Shown here: in pieces, positions 6,520 through 11,409 of the stretch | Position numbering within the stretch: the first letter of the stretch is position 1 | Layout: every line of letters starts with the position of its first letter | Origin: ZLKRG08 sp046048895 | GTDB taxonomy: Bacteria; Actinomycetota; Actinomycetes; Nanopelagicales; Nanopelagicaceae | Direction: 5' to 3' | Length of the DNA stretch: 11,409 bases | NCBI GenBank assembly: GCA_046048895.1 | Contig: JBJOFF010000024.1 | Span: forward strand, 1 to 11,409 | Notes under the pieces: model-generated | Seen by the model: only the letters and a program-made list of their open reading frames with translations | What the model was told of the DNA's origin: nothing | The model's database searches: none | Made by a program: the position numbers and the translations under genes

Positions 6520-7911
6520 ATGGGCAAGACTCTTGCAGAGAAAATTTGGGATGATCACATTGTTCGCCAAAAAGAGGGCGAACCAGATTTACTATTTATC
6601 GACCTGCATTTAATTCACGAAGTAACTAGCCCACAAGCTTTTGATGGACTCCGGCTATCCAATCGCCCAGTGCATCGCCCAGATTTAACGCTGGCAACTG
6701 AAGATCACAACGTGCCAACTTTAGATATTGATAAGCCAATTGCAGATCCGGTATCGAAGCTGCAGGTAGATACTCTTCGTAAGAATTGCGAAGAGTTTGG
6801 TGTTCGTATCCACTCCCTTGGCGATATCGAACAAGGCATCGTGCACGTAGTTGGTCCGCAACTTGGACTTACCCAACCTGGCATGACCATTGTTTGCGGA
6901 GATTCACATACTTCAACTCATGGTGCTTTTGGTGCGCTGGCATTCGGTATCGGAACTTCTGAAGTTGAACACGTGCTTGCTACACAGACTCTGCCTTTAA
7001 AGCCATTTAAGACCATGGCAATTAACGTTGAAGGTTCGCTCAAAGAGGGCGTAACTGCTAAAGATATTATTTTGGCAGTCATTGCAAAGATCTCAACTGG
7101 CGGCGGCCAAGGATATGTTTTGGAATATCGTGGTGAAGCAATTCGAAAGCTTTCAATGGAAGCTCGCATGACTATCTGCAATATGTCTATTGAAGCAGGC
7201 GCTCGAGCAGGATTAATTGCGCCTGATCAAACAACTTTTGATTACATCAAGGGTAAGCCACATGCTCCAGAGAACTGGGACGAAGCAGTTGCATATTGGT
7301 CATCTCTTTATACAGATGCAGATGCCAAGTTTGATGCGGAAGTAACTTTGAATGCTGATGAACTTTCGCCATTTGTAACTTGGGGTACCAACCCTGGTCA
7401 AGGCGTGCCACTAAATGCAAATGTGCCAATCCCAGCGGAAATCAAAGATCCAGAAGAGCGCGGTGCAGCAGAGCGCGCCCTTGAATATATGGGTTTAACG
7501 GCAGGCATTCCGATGAAGCAGATTCAAGTAGATACTGTCTTCTTGGGTTCATGCACCAATGGTCGTATTGAAGATTTACGTGCCGCCGCTGCAATCTTGA
7601 AAGATAAGAAGATTGCCAATTCTTTAAGAATGTTAGTTGTTCCGGGTTCTGCTCGCGTTCGTTTGCAGGCAGAAGCTGAAGGTTTAGATAAAGTATTTAT
7701 TAATGCCGGTGCCGAATGGCGTAGCGCTGGTTGTTCTATGTGTCTTGGAATGAATCCGGATACTTTGAAACCAGGAGAGCGCAGCGTCTCAACCTCAAAC
7801 CGTAACTTTGAAGGTAGACAAGGCAAGGGCGGTCGCACGCACCTGGCATCACCATTAGTTGCCGCAGCTACAGCTATTAAAGGAACTCTGGCTTCGCCAG
7901 CGGATTTATAA
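6520..7911 (+). CDS. leuC: 3-isopropylmalate dehydratase large subunit
   Basis: LeuC with LeuD interconverts 2- and 3-isopropylmalate in leucine synthesis, using a [4Fe-4S] cluster. The 463-residue length is usual. The three cluster cysteines are Cys345 in GSCTNGR and Cys405 and Cys408 in GCSMCLGMN. CGDSHTSTHGAFGALAFGIGTSEVEH and the N-terminal TLAEKIWDDH are typical. The ATG at 6520 follows AAGGA (6512-6516), which is rather close, with GAAAGG at 6502-6507 as an alternative ribosome-binding site. leuD begins 9 bases after the stop. Control by the divergent NdgR is likely. Confidence 0.97.
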   Translation: MGKTLAEKIWDDHIVRQKEGEPDLLFIDLHLIHEVTSPQAFDGLRLSNRPVHRPDLTLATEDHNVPTLDIDKPIADPVSKLQVDTLRKNCEEFGVRIHSLGDIEQGIVHVVGPQLGLTQPGMTIVCGDSHTSTHGAFGALAFGIGTSEVEHVLATQTLPLKPFKTMAINVEGSLKEGVTAKDIILAVIAKISTGGGQGYVLEYRGEAIRKLSMEARMTICNMSIEAGARAGLIAPDQTTFDYIKGKPHAPENWDEAVAYWSSLYTDADAKFDAEVTLNADELSPFVTWGTNPGQGVPLNANVPIPAEIKDPEERGAAERALEYMGLTAGIPMKQIQVDTVFLGSCTNGRIEDLRAAAAILKDKKIANSLRMLVVPGSARVRLQAEAEGLDKVFINAGAEWRSAGCSMCLGMNPDTLKPGERSVSTSNRNFEGRQGKGGRTHLASPLVAAATAIKGTLASPADL

Positions 7912-7920
7912 GGAATACAA

Positions 7921-8517
7921 ATGGAAAAATTTATCAAGCACACTGGAAATGCAGTCCCGCTACGTCGTTCTAATGTAGATACCGATCAGATCATTCCTGC
8001 GGTATATCTAAAGCGCGTAACCCGTTCCGGATTCGAAGATGGACTCTTTGCAGCATGGCGCAACGATCCAGATTTTGTTTTGAATAAAGATGAATATAAA
8101 AACGGAACTATTTTGGTTGCAGGAGTTGATTTCGGAACTGGCTCATCACGTGAGCACGCAGTTTGGGCGCTACAAAATTATGGATTTAAAGTTGTAATCT
8201 CTTCACGCTTTGCCGATATCTTCCGCGGTAATAGCGCTAAAGGTGGATTACTCACCGTAATTCTGCCTCAAGCTGAGATTGAAAAACTATGGGAAACCAT
8301 CGAATCCGATGCCACCACCCAAGTTACTGTTGATTTAGAGAATCGCTTAGTTTCTTATGCTGGTCATAAAGTCCCATTTGAAATTGATGATTACACCCGT
8401 TGGCGCTTAATGGAGGGCCTTGATGACATCGGACTTACGATGCAACATCTCGATGAGATTGCTAAATTTGAAGCAAAACGCCCTTCTTTTAAGCCTAAAA
8501 CTCTGCCGGTAAAGTAA
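7921..8517 (+). CDS. leuD: 3-isopropylmalate dehydratase small subunit
   Basis: LeuD is the swivelling small subunit of isopropylmalate isomerase. The 198-residue protein has the substrate-contact regions RRSNVDTDQIIPAVYLK near the N-terminus and GVDFGTGSSREHAVWAL in the middle, as in other LeuD proteins. A good Shine-Dalgarno AAGGA (7910-7914), overlapping the leuC stop codon, lies 6 bases before ATG, so leuC and leuD are co-transcribed and probably translated in balance. The following region is non-coding up to hup. Confidence 0.96.
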   Translation: MEKFIKHTGNAVPLRRSNVDTDQIIPAVYLKRVTRSGFEDGLFAAWRNDPDFVLNKDEYKNGTILVAGVDFGTGSSREHAVWALQNYGFKVVISSRFADIFRGNSAKGGLLTVILPQAEIEKLWETIESDATTQVTVDLENRLVSYAGHKVPFEIDDYTRWRLMEGLDDIGLTMQHLDEIAKFEAKRPSFKPKTLPVK

Positions 8518-8526
8518 AAAGAGAGT

Positions 8527-8554
8527 AACTCTCAATAATTACTTTAGAGTTTTT
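8527..8554 (+). terminator. Weak candidate terminator after leuD
   Basis: AACTCT (8527-8532) and AGAGTT (8546-8551) could pair as a 6-base stem with a 13-base loop, followed by further Ts to 8554. A competing small hairpin, GAGAG/CTCTC (8521-8533), precedes it. The stem is AT-rich and weak, so intrinsic termination here is only a possibility. Confidence 0.3.
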
Positions 8555-8586
8555 CGCTATTTTTTACGAATAAAATCGCGGAAATC

Positions 8587-8633
8587 TTCAACTTTGTTGA
8601 AAAAAATTATTTGCGACACGCTATAAATTAGCG
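8587..8633 (+). promoter_or_regulatory. Putative hup promoter with palindromes over -35 and -10
   Basis: TTGAAA (8597-8602) and TATAAA (8622-8627) make a promoter with a 19-base spacer and good hexamers. Each hexamer lies in an inverted repeat: TTCAAC-TTT-GTTGAA (8587-8601) reaches into the -35, and CGCTA-TAAAT-TAGCG (8619-8633) is centred on the -10. Transcription would start near 8634, giving a leader of roughly 80 bases before the hup ATG. Confidence 0.45.
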
Positions 8634-8645
8634 AAAAATAAGTAT

Positions 8646-8708
8646 TTCCTGCGCGTAAGTTTTAACTACTTGATGCGGATGCATCAAATTTACGCGTAAA
8701 TAGGGGAA
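8646..8708 (+). promoter_or_regulatory. Structured 5' leader of hup, possible ribosome-site control
   Basis: The leader can fold into a nested structure. TTGATGC/GCATCAA (8670-8676 with 8681-8687, loop GGAT) forms an inner hairpin. Bases 8651-8660 pair with 8688-8697 (10 pairs including G-U). TTCCT (8646-8650) can then pair with GGGAA (8704-8708), which is the core of the hup ribosome-binding site. At DNA level 8688-8701 is also a perfect 14-base palindrome, ATTTACGCGTAAAT, directly after the 18-base one. Whether it acts as RNA switch or protein-binding site is not known. Confidence 0.45.
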
Positions 8709-8712
8709 GTTA

Positions 8713-9153
8713 ATGAATAAGACCCAATTCATTGCGTCGTTGGCTCCTCACTTCAACGGCAGCAAGAAGGAAGCAGCTCACGCTGTAGAAATCATTTTTG
8801 ATTCAATTACACGCAACATCCAAAAGGGTGAAGATGTAACAATCAATGATTTCGGCAAGTTTAAGAAGGTTGATCGCAAGGCACGTAAGGGCCGTAACCC
8901 TTTCACTGGCGAGACCATCCAGATCAAGGCAAGCAAGAAGCCACGCTTCTTACCTGCAAAGGGCCTAAAGGAAGTTATTTCAGGAGATCGTAAGCTTGGT
9001 CCAGCACCAAAGCCAGCAGCACCTGTTGTGGCTAAGGCAGCTCCAAAGAAAGCTGCAAAGAAGGCAGCGCCTAAGAAGGCAGCGAAGAAGTCTGCAAAGA
9101 AGGCAGCTCCAAAGAAGGCTAAGAAGGCTGTAAAGAAGGGCAAGAAGAAGTAA
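8713..9153 (+). CDS. hup: HU-type nucleoid protein with lysine/alanine-rich tail
   Basis: A DNA-bending nucleoid protein. Residues 1-92 form the HU fold (MNKTQFIASLAPHF, INDFGKFKKVDRKARKGRNPFTGETIQI, then PRFLPAKGLKEVI), including the DNA-binding arm around RNPFTGE. Residues 93-146 are a low-complexity tail of KKAA and PKKA repeats with a run of basic residues at the end, as in mycobacterial HupB and Streptomyces HupS. Such tails add non-specific DNA binding. A strong Shine-Dalgarno AGGGGAAG (8702-8709) precedes ATG. The gene uses AAG for lysine far more than its neighbours, consistent with high expression. The position after leuCD is conserved in Actinobacteria. A strong terminator follows. 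Confidence 0.96.
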   Translation: MNKTQFIASLAPHFNGSKKEAAHAVEIIFDSITRNIQKGEDVTINDFGKFKKVDRKARKGRNPFTGETIQIKASKKPRFLPAKGLKEVISGDRKLGPAPKPAAPVVAKAAPKKAAKKAAPKKAAKKSAKKAAPKKAKKAVKKGKKK

Positions 9154-9181
9154 TTCTTCTTTCACTTCTAATAAAAAGTCC

Positions 9182-9226
9182 AAAGAAAAAGACCGCTAAG
9201 TTTCAGACTTAGCGGTCTTTTTCTTT
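9182..9226. terminator. Strong bidirectional intrinsic terminator after hup
   Basis: A perfect 20-base inverted repeat (9182-9201 with 9207-9226) with a 5-base loop TTCAG. The inner 11 pairs form the stem GACCGCTAAGT/ACTTAGCGGTC; the outer 9 are an A-rich arm facing a T-rich arm ending CTTTTTCTTT. It therefore serves as a rho-independent terminator in both directions. It closes the hup transcript and separates it from plsC, which then needs its own promoter. Confidence 0.95.
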
Positions 9227-9235
9227 AGTTATCCC

Positions 9236-9247
9236 TAGGCTACCTCT
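9236..9247 (+). promoter_or_regulatory. Possible leaderless promoter -10 for plsC
   Basis: TAGGCT (9236-9241) fits TANNNT and ends exactly 6 bases before the plsC ATG at 9248. No Shine-Dalgarno sequence is present, and the hup terminator ends only 21 bases upstream of the ATG. A promoter must therefore lie in or just before these bases. The -35 would fall within the T-rich arm of the terminator and is not recognisable. Confidence 0.45.
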
Positions 9248-10009
9248 ATGAAGCCGCCTTCGGGAACTCCACTCGGAGTCAATTTTGGATATCGATTTGG
9301 CTCCAGCATTATGATTCCAATTTTGAAACTTATCAGTGGCAGAAAATGGCTTAATATAGAAGAGATTCCAAAATCAGGAGCAGCGGTTTTTTACAGCAAC
9401 CATGTCTCGTATTTAGATGCTTTGGTGTTGGCCCATTACCTATACAAAAATGGTAGAGCGCCAAGGTTTATTGGCAAAGAAGCGGTATTTAAGTTACCAA
9501 TCATCGGTTGGGTTTTATATAAGGCCGAGCAAATTCCGGTTAAACGTCAAAGTGATAGCGCTGCAGTGGCGCTCGCTGAAGCTATTGCAGCTTTGAAATT
9601 AGGTCATGCAATTGCAATTTACCCAGAAGGTACATTGACGCGCGATCCAAATTTGTGGCCCATGACCGGAAAGACTGGGGCAGTTCGATTGGCGCTGGCT
9701 GCGGGTGCGCCACTGATTCCGATTGCACAATGGGGAGATCATAAAATTCTTGCGCCTTACTCAAAAACTCTAAGAATACTTCCGAGAAAGTCCCACACTT
9801 TGCAATGTGGCAAAGCAATTGATTTGAGTAAATGGCAAGGCAAGGAAGATGACCCAGTTGCTATGGAAGAAGCCACCAATTTTGCAATGCGAATATTGAC
9901 TGAGATGGTGGCAAATTTGCGAAACGAAACTGCGCCAGATGAGTTATTTGATCTTCGCAAATCAGAGCTGCCACGAACAGGTAATTTTAAAAAAGGTAAG
10001 AAATCATGA
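9248..10009 (+). CDS. plsC: 1-acyl-sn-glycerol-3-phosphate acyltransferase family protein
   Basis: A membrane-associated acyltransferase of the LPLAT family, making phosphatidic acid from lysophosphatidic acid or acylating a related lipid. The 253-residue protein has the catalytic NHVSYLD at residues 51-57 (His52, Asp57; HX4D) and the phosphate-binding YPEGTLTR (Pro126-Thr129). A hydrophobic segment near residues 17-30 may anchor it. The C-terminus is basic (FKKGKKS). In many Actinobacteria this gene lies between hup and gpsA-ddl. Here the gpsA slot is empty apart from a 22-codon frame whose ATG overlaps this gene's stop. Whether it is the housekeeping PlsC or a paralogue acting on another lysolipid cannot be decided from sequence alone. 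Confidence 0.88.
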   Translation: MKPPSGTPLGVNFGYRFGSSIMIPILKLISGRKWLNIEEIPKSGAAVFYSNHVSYLDALVLAHYLYKNGRAPRFIGKEAVFKLPIIGWVLYKAEQIPVKRQSDSAAVALAEAIAALKLGHAIAIYPEGTLTRDPNLWPMTGKTGAVRLALAAGAPLIPIAQWGDHKILAPYSKTLRILPRKSHTLQCGKAIDLSKWQGKEDDPVAMEEATNFAMRILTEMVANLRNETAPDELFDLRKSELPRTGNFKKGKKS

Positions 10010-10074
10010 GTCGACTGAGCCATGAAAATTGCCTTAAAATAGAAGTGTTGAAAATAGTGGAAGGTTTCAATTAA
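10006..10074 (+). other. 22-codon open frame in the gpsA slot, possible gene relic or coupling peptide
   Basis: A frame starting at ATG 10006 overlaps the plsC stop as ATGA and has an AAAGG Shine-Dalgarno-like sequence (9992-9996) 9 bases upstream. It encodes 22 residues (beginning MSRLSHENCLK) and ends in TAA at 10072-10074, directly followed by the TTG start of ddl. Many Actinobacteria have gpsA exactly between plsC and ddl. The frame may be what is left after deletion of that gene, or simply a spacer translated to couple plsC and ddl. No similarity to a known peptide is recognised, and a stop-free stretch this short can occur by chance. Confidence 0.35.
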
Positions 10075-11079
10075 TTGATTAATGTCGCAATTATTTGTGG
10101 TGGCAGAAGCAGCGAACATGAAATCAGCTGCATCTCTGCAAGCGGCGTGATCTCTGCAATTGATCGCAGCAAATTTAATCCCACCCTAATTGGCATAACT
10201 CGCAGCGGAAAATGGGTTTTACTTCCAACCGATACTAAATTTGAGATTAACGGAACTTCACTACCTGGGGTCCCAGAAAACGCACCTGCCATATCTATAA
10301 ATGAAATCAATGCGGATGTAGTTTTCCCAATTCTTCATGGACCTTATGGTGAAGATGGCACCATCCAAGGGTTGTTAGAAATGCTGGATATTCCATATGT
10401 AGGAAATGGAGTTTTAGCATCAGCCGTAGCAATGGATAAGCATTTTGCAAAGCAGATCTTTATGGCGCACGGAATCGCTGTGGCGCCAGGGGTAGCGCTT
10501 AGAAAAGGCGATGCAATTAAGGATCATGGTTTGGGATATCCACTATTTGTGAAACCAGCACGCGGAGGCTCATCTCGAGGCACGCATAAAGTTAAACGAG
10601 AAGAAGATTTAGTTTCAGCCGTTGAAGATGCTTTCAAATACGACAGCAAAGTGATGTTAGAAAAAGCAATTGTCGGCCGCGAAGTCGAATGTGCGGTATT
10701 AGAAAAAGATGGCCAGGTGCAATGCTCAGTACCCGGCGAAATAAAGATTGATTCTAAATTTGAATTTTACGATTTCGAAGCAAAGTACCTTGATGGAGCT
10801 ACAACTGTTTTGGCTCCAGCAGAGATAGAAAAGAGTAAAGAGTTACAAGCTGCGGCGATTGAAGCATTTATTGCTTTGGGCTGCTCTGGATTAGCCCGAG
10901 TTGATTTCTTCTACACTGAAGATGGATTCATAATTATTAATGAATTAAATACCATGCCGGGATTTACCCCCACTTCGGTTTTCCCAAAATTATGGAGCGT
11001 AAGCGGCCTTAACTACACTGAGATTATCTCTGCGCTAATTGAAACTGCGCTGCGCAGAACCAATTCAGCGCTAAATTAA
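10075..11079 (+). CDS. ddl: D-alanine--D-alanine ligase
   Basis: An ATP-grasp enzyme making the D-Ala-D-Ala dipeptide for peptidoglycan in the cytoplasm. The 334-residue protein starts at TTG 10075: an in-frame TAA immediately precedes it, and the first residues INVAIICGGRSSEHEIS match the family start. A Shine-Dalgarno GGAAGG (10059-10064) is 10 bases upstream. Motifs include HGPYGEDGTIQG, KPARGGSSRGTHKV (160-173), EFYDFEAKY (230-238) and INELNTMPGFTPTSVFP. Tyr238 corresponds to the tyrosine that marks D-Ala-D-Ala rather than D-lactate specificity, so vancomycin-type resistance is not expected. Arg168 in SSRG replaces the usual small hydrophobic residue. Confidence 0.96.
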   Translation: MINVAIICGGRSSEHEISCISASGVISAIDRSKFNPTLIGITRSGKWVLLPTDTKFEINGTSLPGVPENAPAISINEINADVVFPILHGPYGEDGTIQGLLEMLDIPYVGNGVLASAVAMDKHFAKQIFMAHGIAVAPGVALRKGDAIKDHGLGYPLFVKPARGGSSRGTHKVKREEDLVSAVEDAFKYDSKVMLEKAIVGREVECAVLEKDGQVQCSVPGEIKIDSKFEFYDFEAKYLDGATTVLAPAEIEKSKELQAAAIEAFIALGCSGLARVDFFYTEDGFIIINELNTMPGFTPTSVFPKLWSVSGLNYTEIISALIETALRRTNSALN

Positions 11080-11090
11080 ACTTATTTAAA

Positions 11091-11333
11091 TTAGTGAAAA
11101 TTTCCAGTAACTGGGCAAGTTAGGGTGCGAGTAATTCCTGGTACTGCTTGAACTTTACCCAGAATTACGCGGCCGAAATCTTCCATTGATGGCGCTTCAC
11201 AACGCATGATTACATCATAAGGACCAGTAACGCCCTCTGCGAGAGTAACTCCTGAAATCCCGGATACTGCTTGCGCTACCGATGAAGCCTTACCGACCTC
11301 TGTTTGAATCAAGATGTATGCCTGAACTGACAT
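11091..11333 (-). CDS. Stand-alone Lrp/AsnC ligand-binding (RAM) domain protein
   Basis: An 80-residue protein consisting only of the Lrp/AsnC effector domain. It begins QAYILIQTEVGKASSVAQAV, then GVTGPYDVIMRCEA, and ends ITRTLTCPVTGNF, covering the beta-alpha-beta-beta-alpha-beta fold. The DNA-binding helix-turn-helix of full Lrp proteins is absent. This is not a truncation: short homologues with the same ends are usual beside ddl and thiL in Actinobacteria. Such proteins oligomerise and bind amino acids, and may modulate other regulators; the target here is unknown. The ATG at 11333 has a Shine-Dalgarno GGGAG (11344-11340) 6 bases upstream. It converges on ddl with an 11-base gap. Confidence 0.9.
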   Translation of the reverse strand: MSVQAYILIQTEVGKASSVAQAVSGISGVTLAEGVTGPYDVIMRCEAPSMEDFGRVILGKVQAVPGITRTLTCPVTGNFH

Positions 11334-11409
11334 TTCTTACTCCCATCTAATAAGGACCCCTTAGGTACTTCAAGTAGCCAATTTATCCCATAAGTTTTGC
11401 CTGTGGCTA

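Noticed and set aside
7524..7943. Minus-strand open frame antisense to the end of leuC
   Set aside because: It mirrors leuC codons, spans the leuC-leuD junction and resembles no known protein.
8778..9143. Minus-strand frame rich in Phe and Ala opposite hup
   Set aside because: The hydrophobic composition is the reverse complement of the lysine/alanine tail of HU, not a membrane protein.
8989..9153. Short repeats that could suggest a tandem or CRISPR-like array
   Set aside because: They are in frame, irregular and encode the HU tail; there are no spacers.
11080..11100. AT-rich imperfect inverted repeat between ddl and the Lrp-type gene
   Set aside because: The arms carry mismatches and only A-T pairs; too weak to call a terminator.
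11345..11373. Possible promoter for the Lrp-type gene: TTGAAG-17-TTAGAT on the minus strand, with a small palindrome TACTT-C-AAGTA over the -35
   Set aside because: It would start transcription within the Shine-Dalgarno sequence that the gene clearly has, so the true promoter is probably further upstream, outside the window.

Overview
The window looks like a piece of the chromosome of a streamlined, low-GC actinobacterium, most like the freshwater acI lineage (Nanopelagicales, Planktophila/Nanopelagicus type). That placement is inference. It rests on four things: actinobacterial gene content and order (gltX, tRNA-Gln/tRNA-Glu, an NdgR-type IclR regulator divergent from leuC-leuD, a HU with a lysine-rich tail, plsC, ddl, a stand-alone Lrp-type domain), proteins that closely resemble high-GC actinobacterial ones, AT-rich base composition, and very tight packing. 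I see no phage, insertion sequence, CRISPR array, defence system or other mobile DNA. This is core chromosome, and the interest lies in its regulatory and junction details.

Layout. Positions 1-2191 (+) hold phoH (5' end outside the window), ybeY and a CorC/HlyC-type CBS protein in a tight, overlapping run. Positions 2201-4454 (+) hold a fumarylacetoacetate-hydrolase family enzyme overlapping gltX. Positions 4521-4762 (+) carry tRNA-Gln(CUG) and tRNA-Glu(CUC), with a strong hairpin between them. glpX (4773-5735, +) starts 10 bases after tRNA-Glu and meets ndgR (5744-6463, -) tail to tail. ndgR diverges from leuC-leuD (6520-8517, +) across 56 bases that contain a palindrome. A 195-base non-coding region rich in inverted repeats precedes hup (8713-9153, +), which ends in a near-perfect bidirectional terminator. 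Then come plsC (9248-10009, +), a 22-codon mini-ORF and ddl (10075-11079, +). An 80-residue Lrp/AsnC ligand-binding domain gene (11091-11333, -) converges on ddl. No gene-free stretch exceeds 300 bases; the longest is 8518-8712.

How the genes work together. PhoH, YbeY and GltX with the two tRNAs serve RNA metabolism and translation. LeuCD is the isopropylmalate isomerase step of leucine synthesis, probably under NdgR control. GlpX is the gluconeogenic fructose-1,6-bisphosphatase. HU organises the nucleoid. PlsC and Ddl serve the envelope (phospholipid and peptidoglycan).

The points most worth following are: a set of genes lacking Shine-Dalgarno sequences, each with TANNNT exactly six bases before its start codon (leaderless promoters, one overlapping the 3' end of tRNA-Glu); a nested RNA fold in the hup leader that could hide its ribosome-binding site; a mini-ORF that fills the slot usually held by gpsA; and a CorC-type protein that has lost nearly all of its membrane domain.
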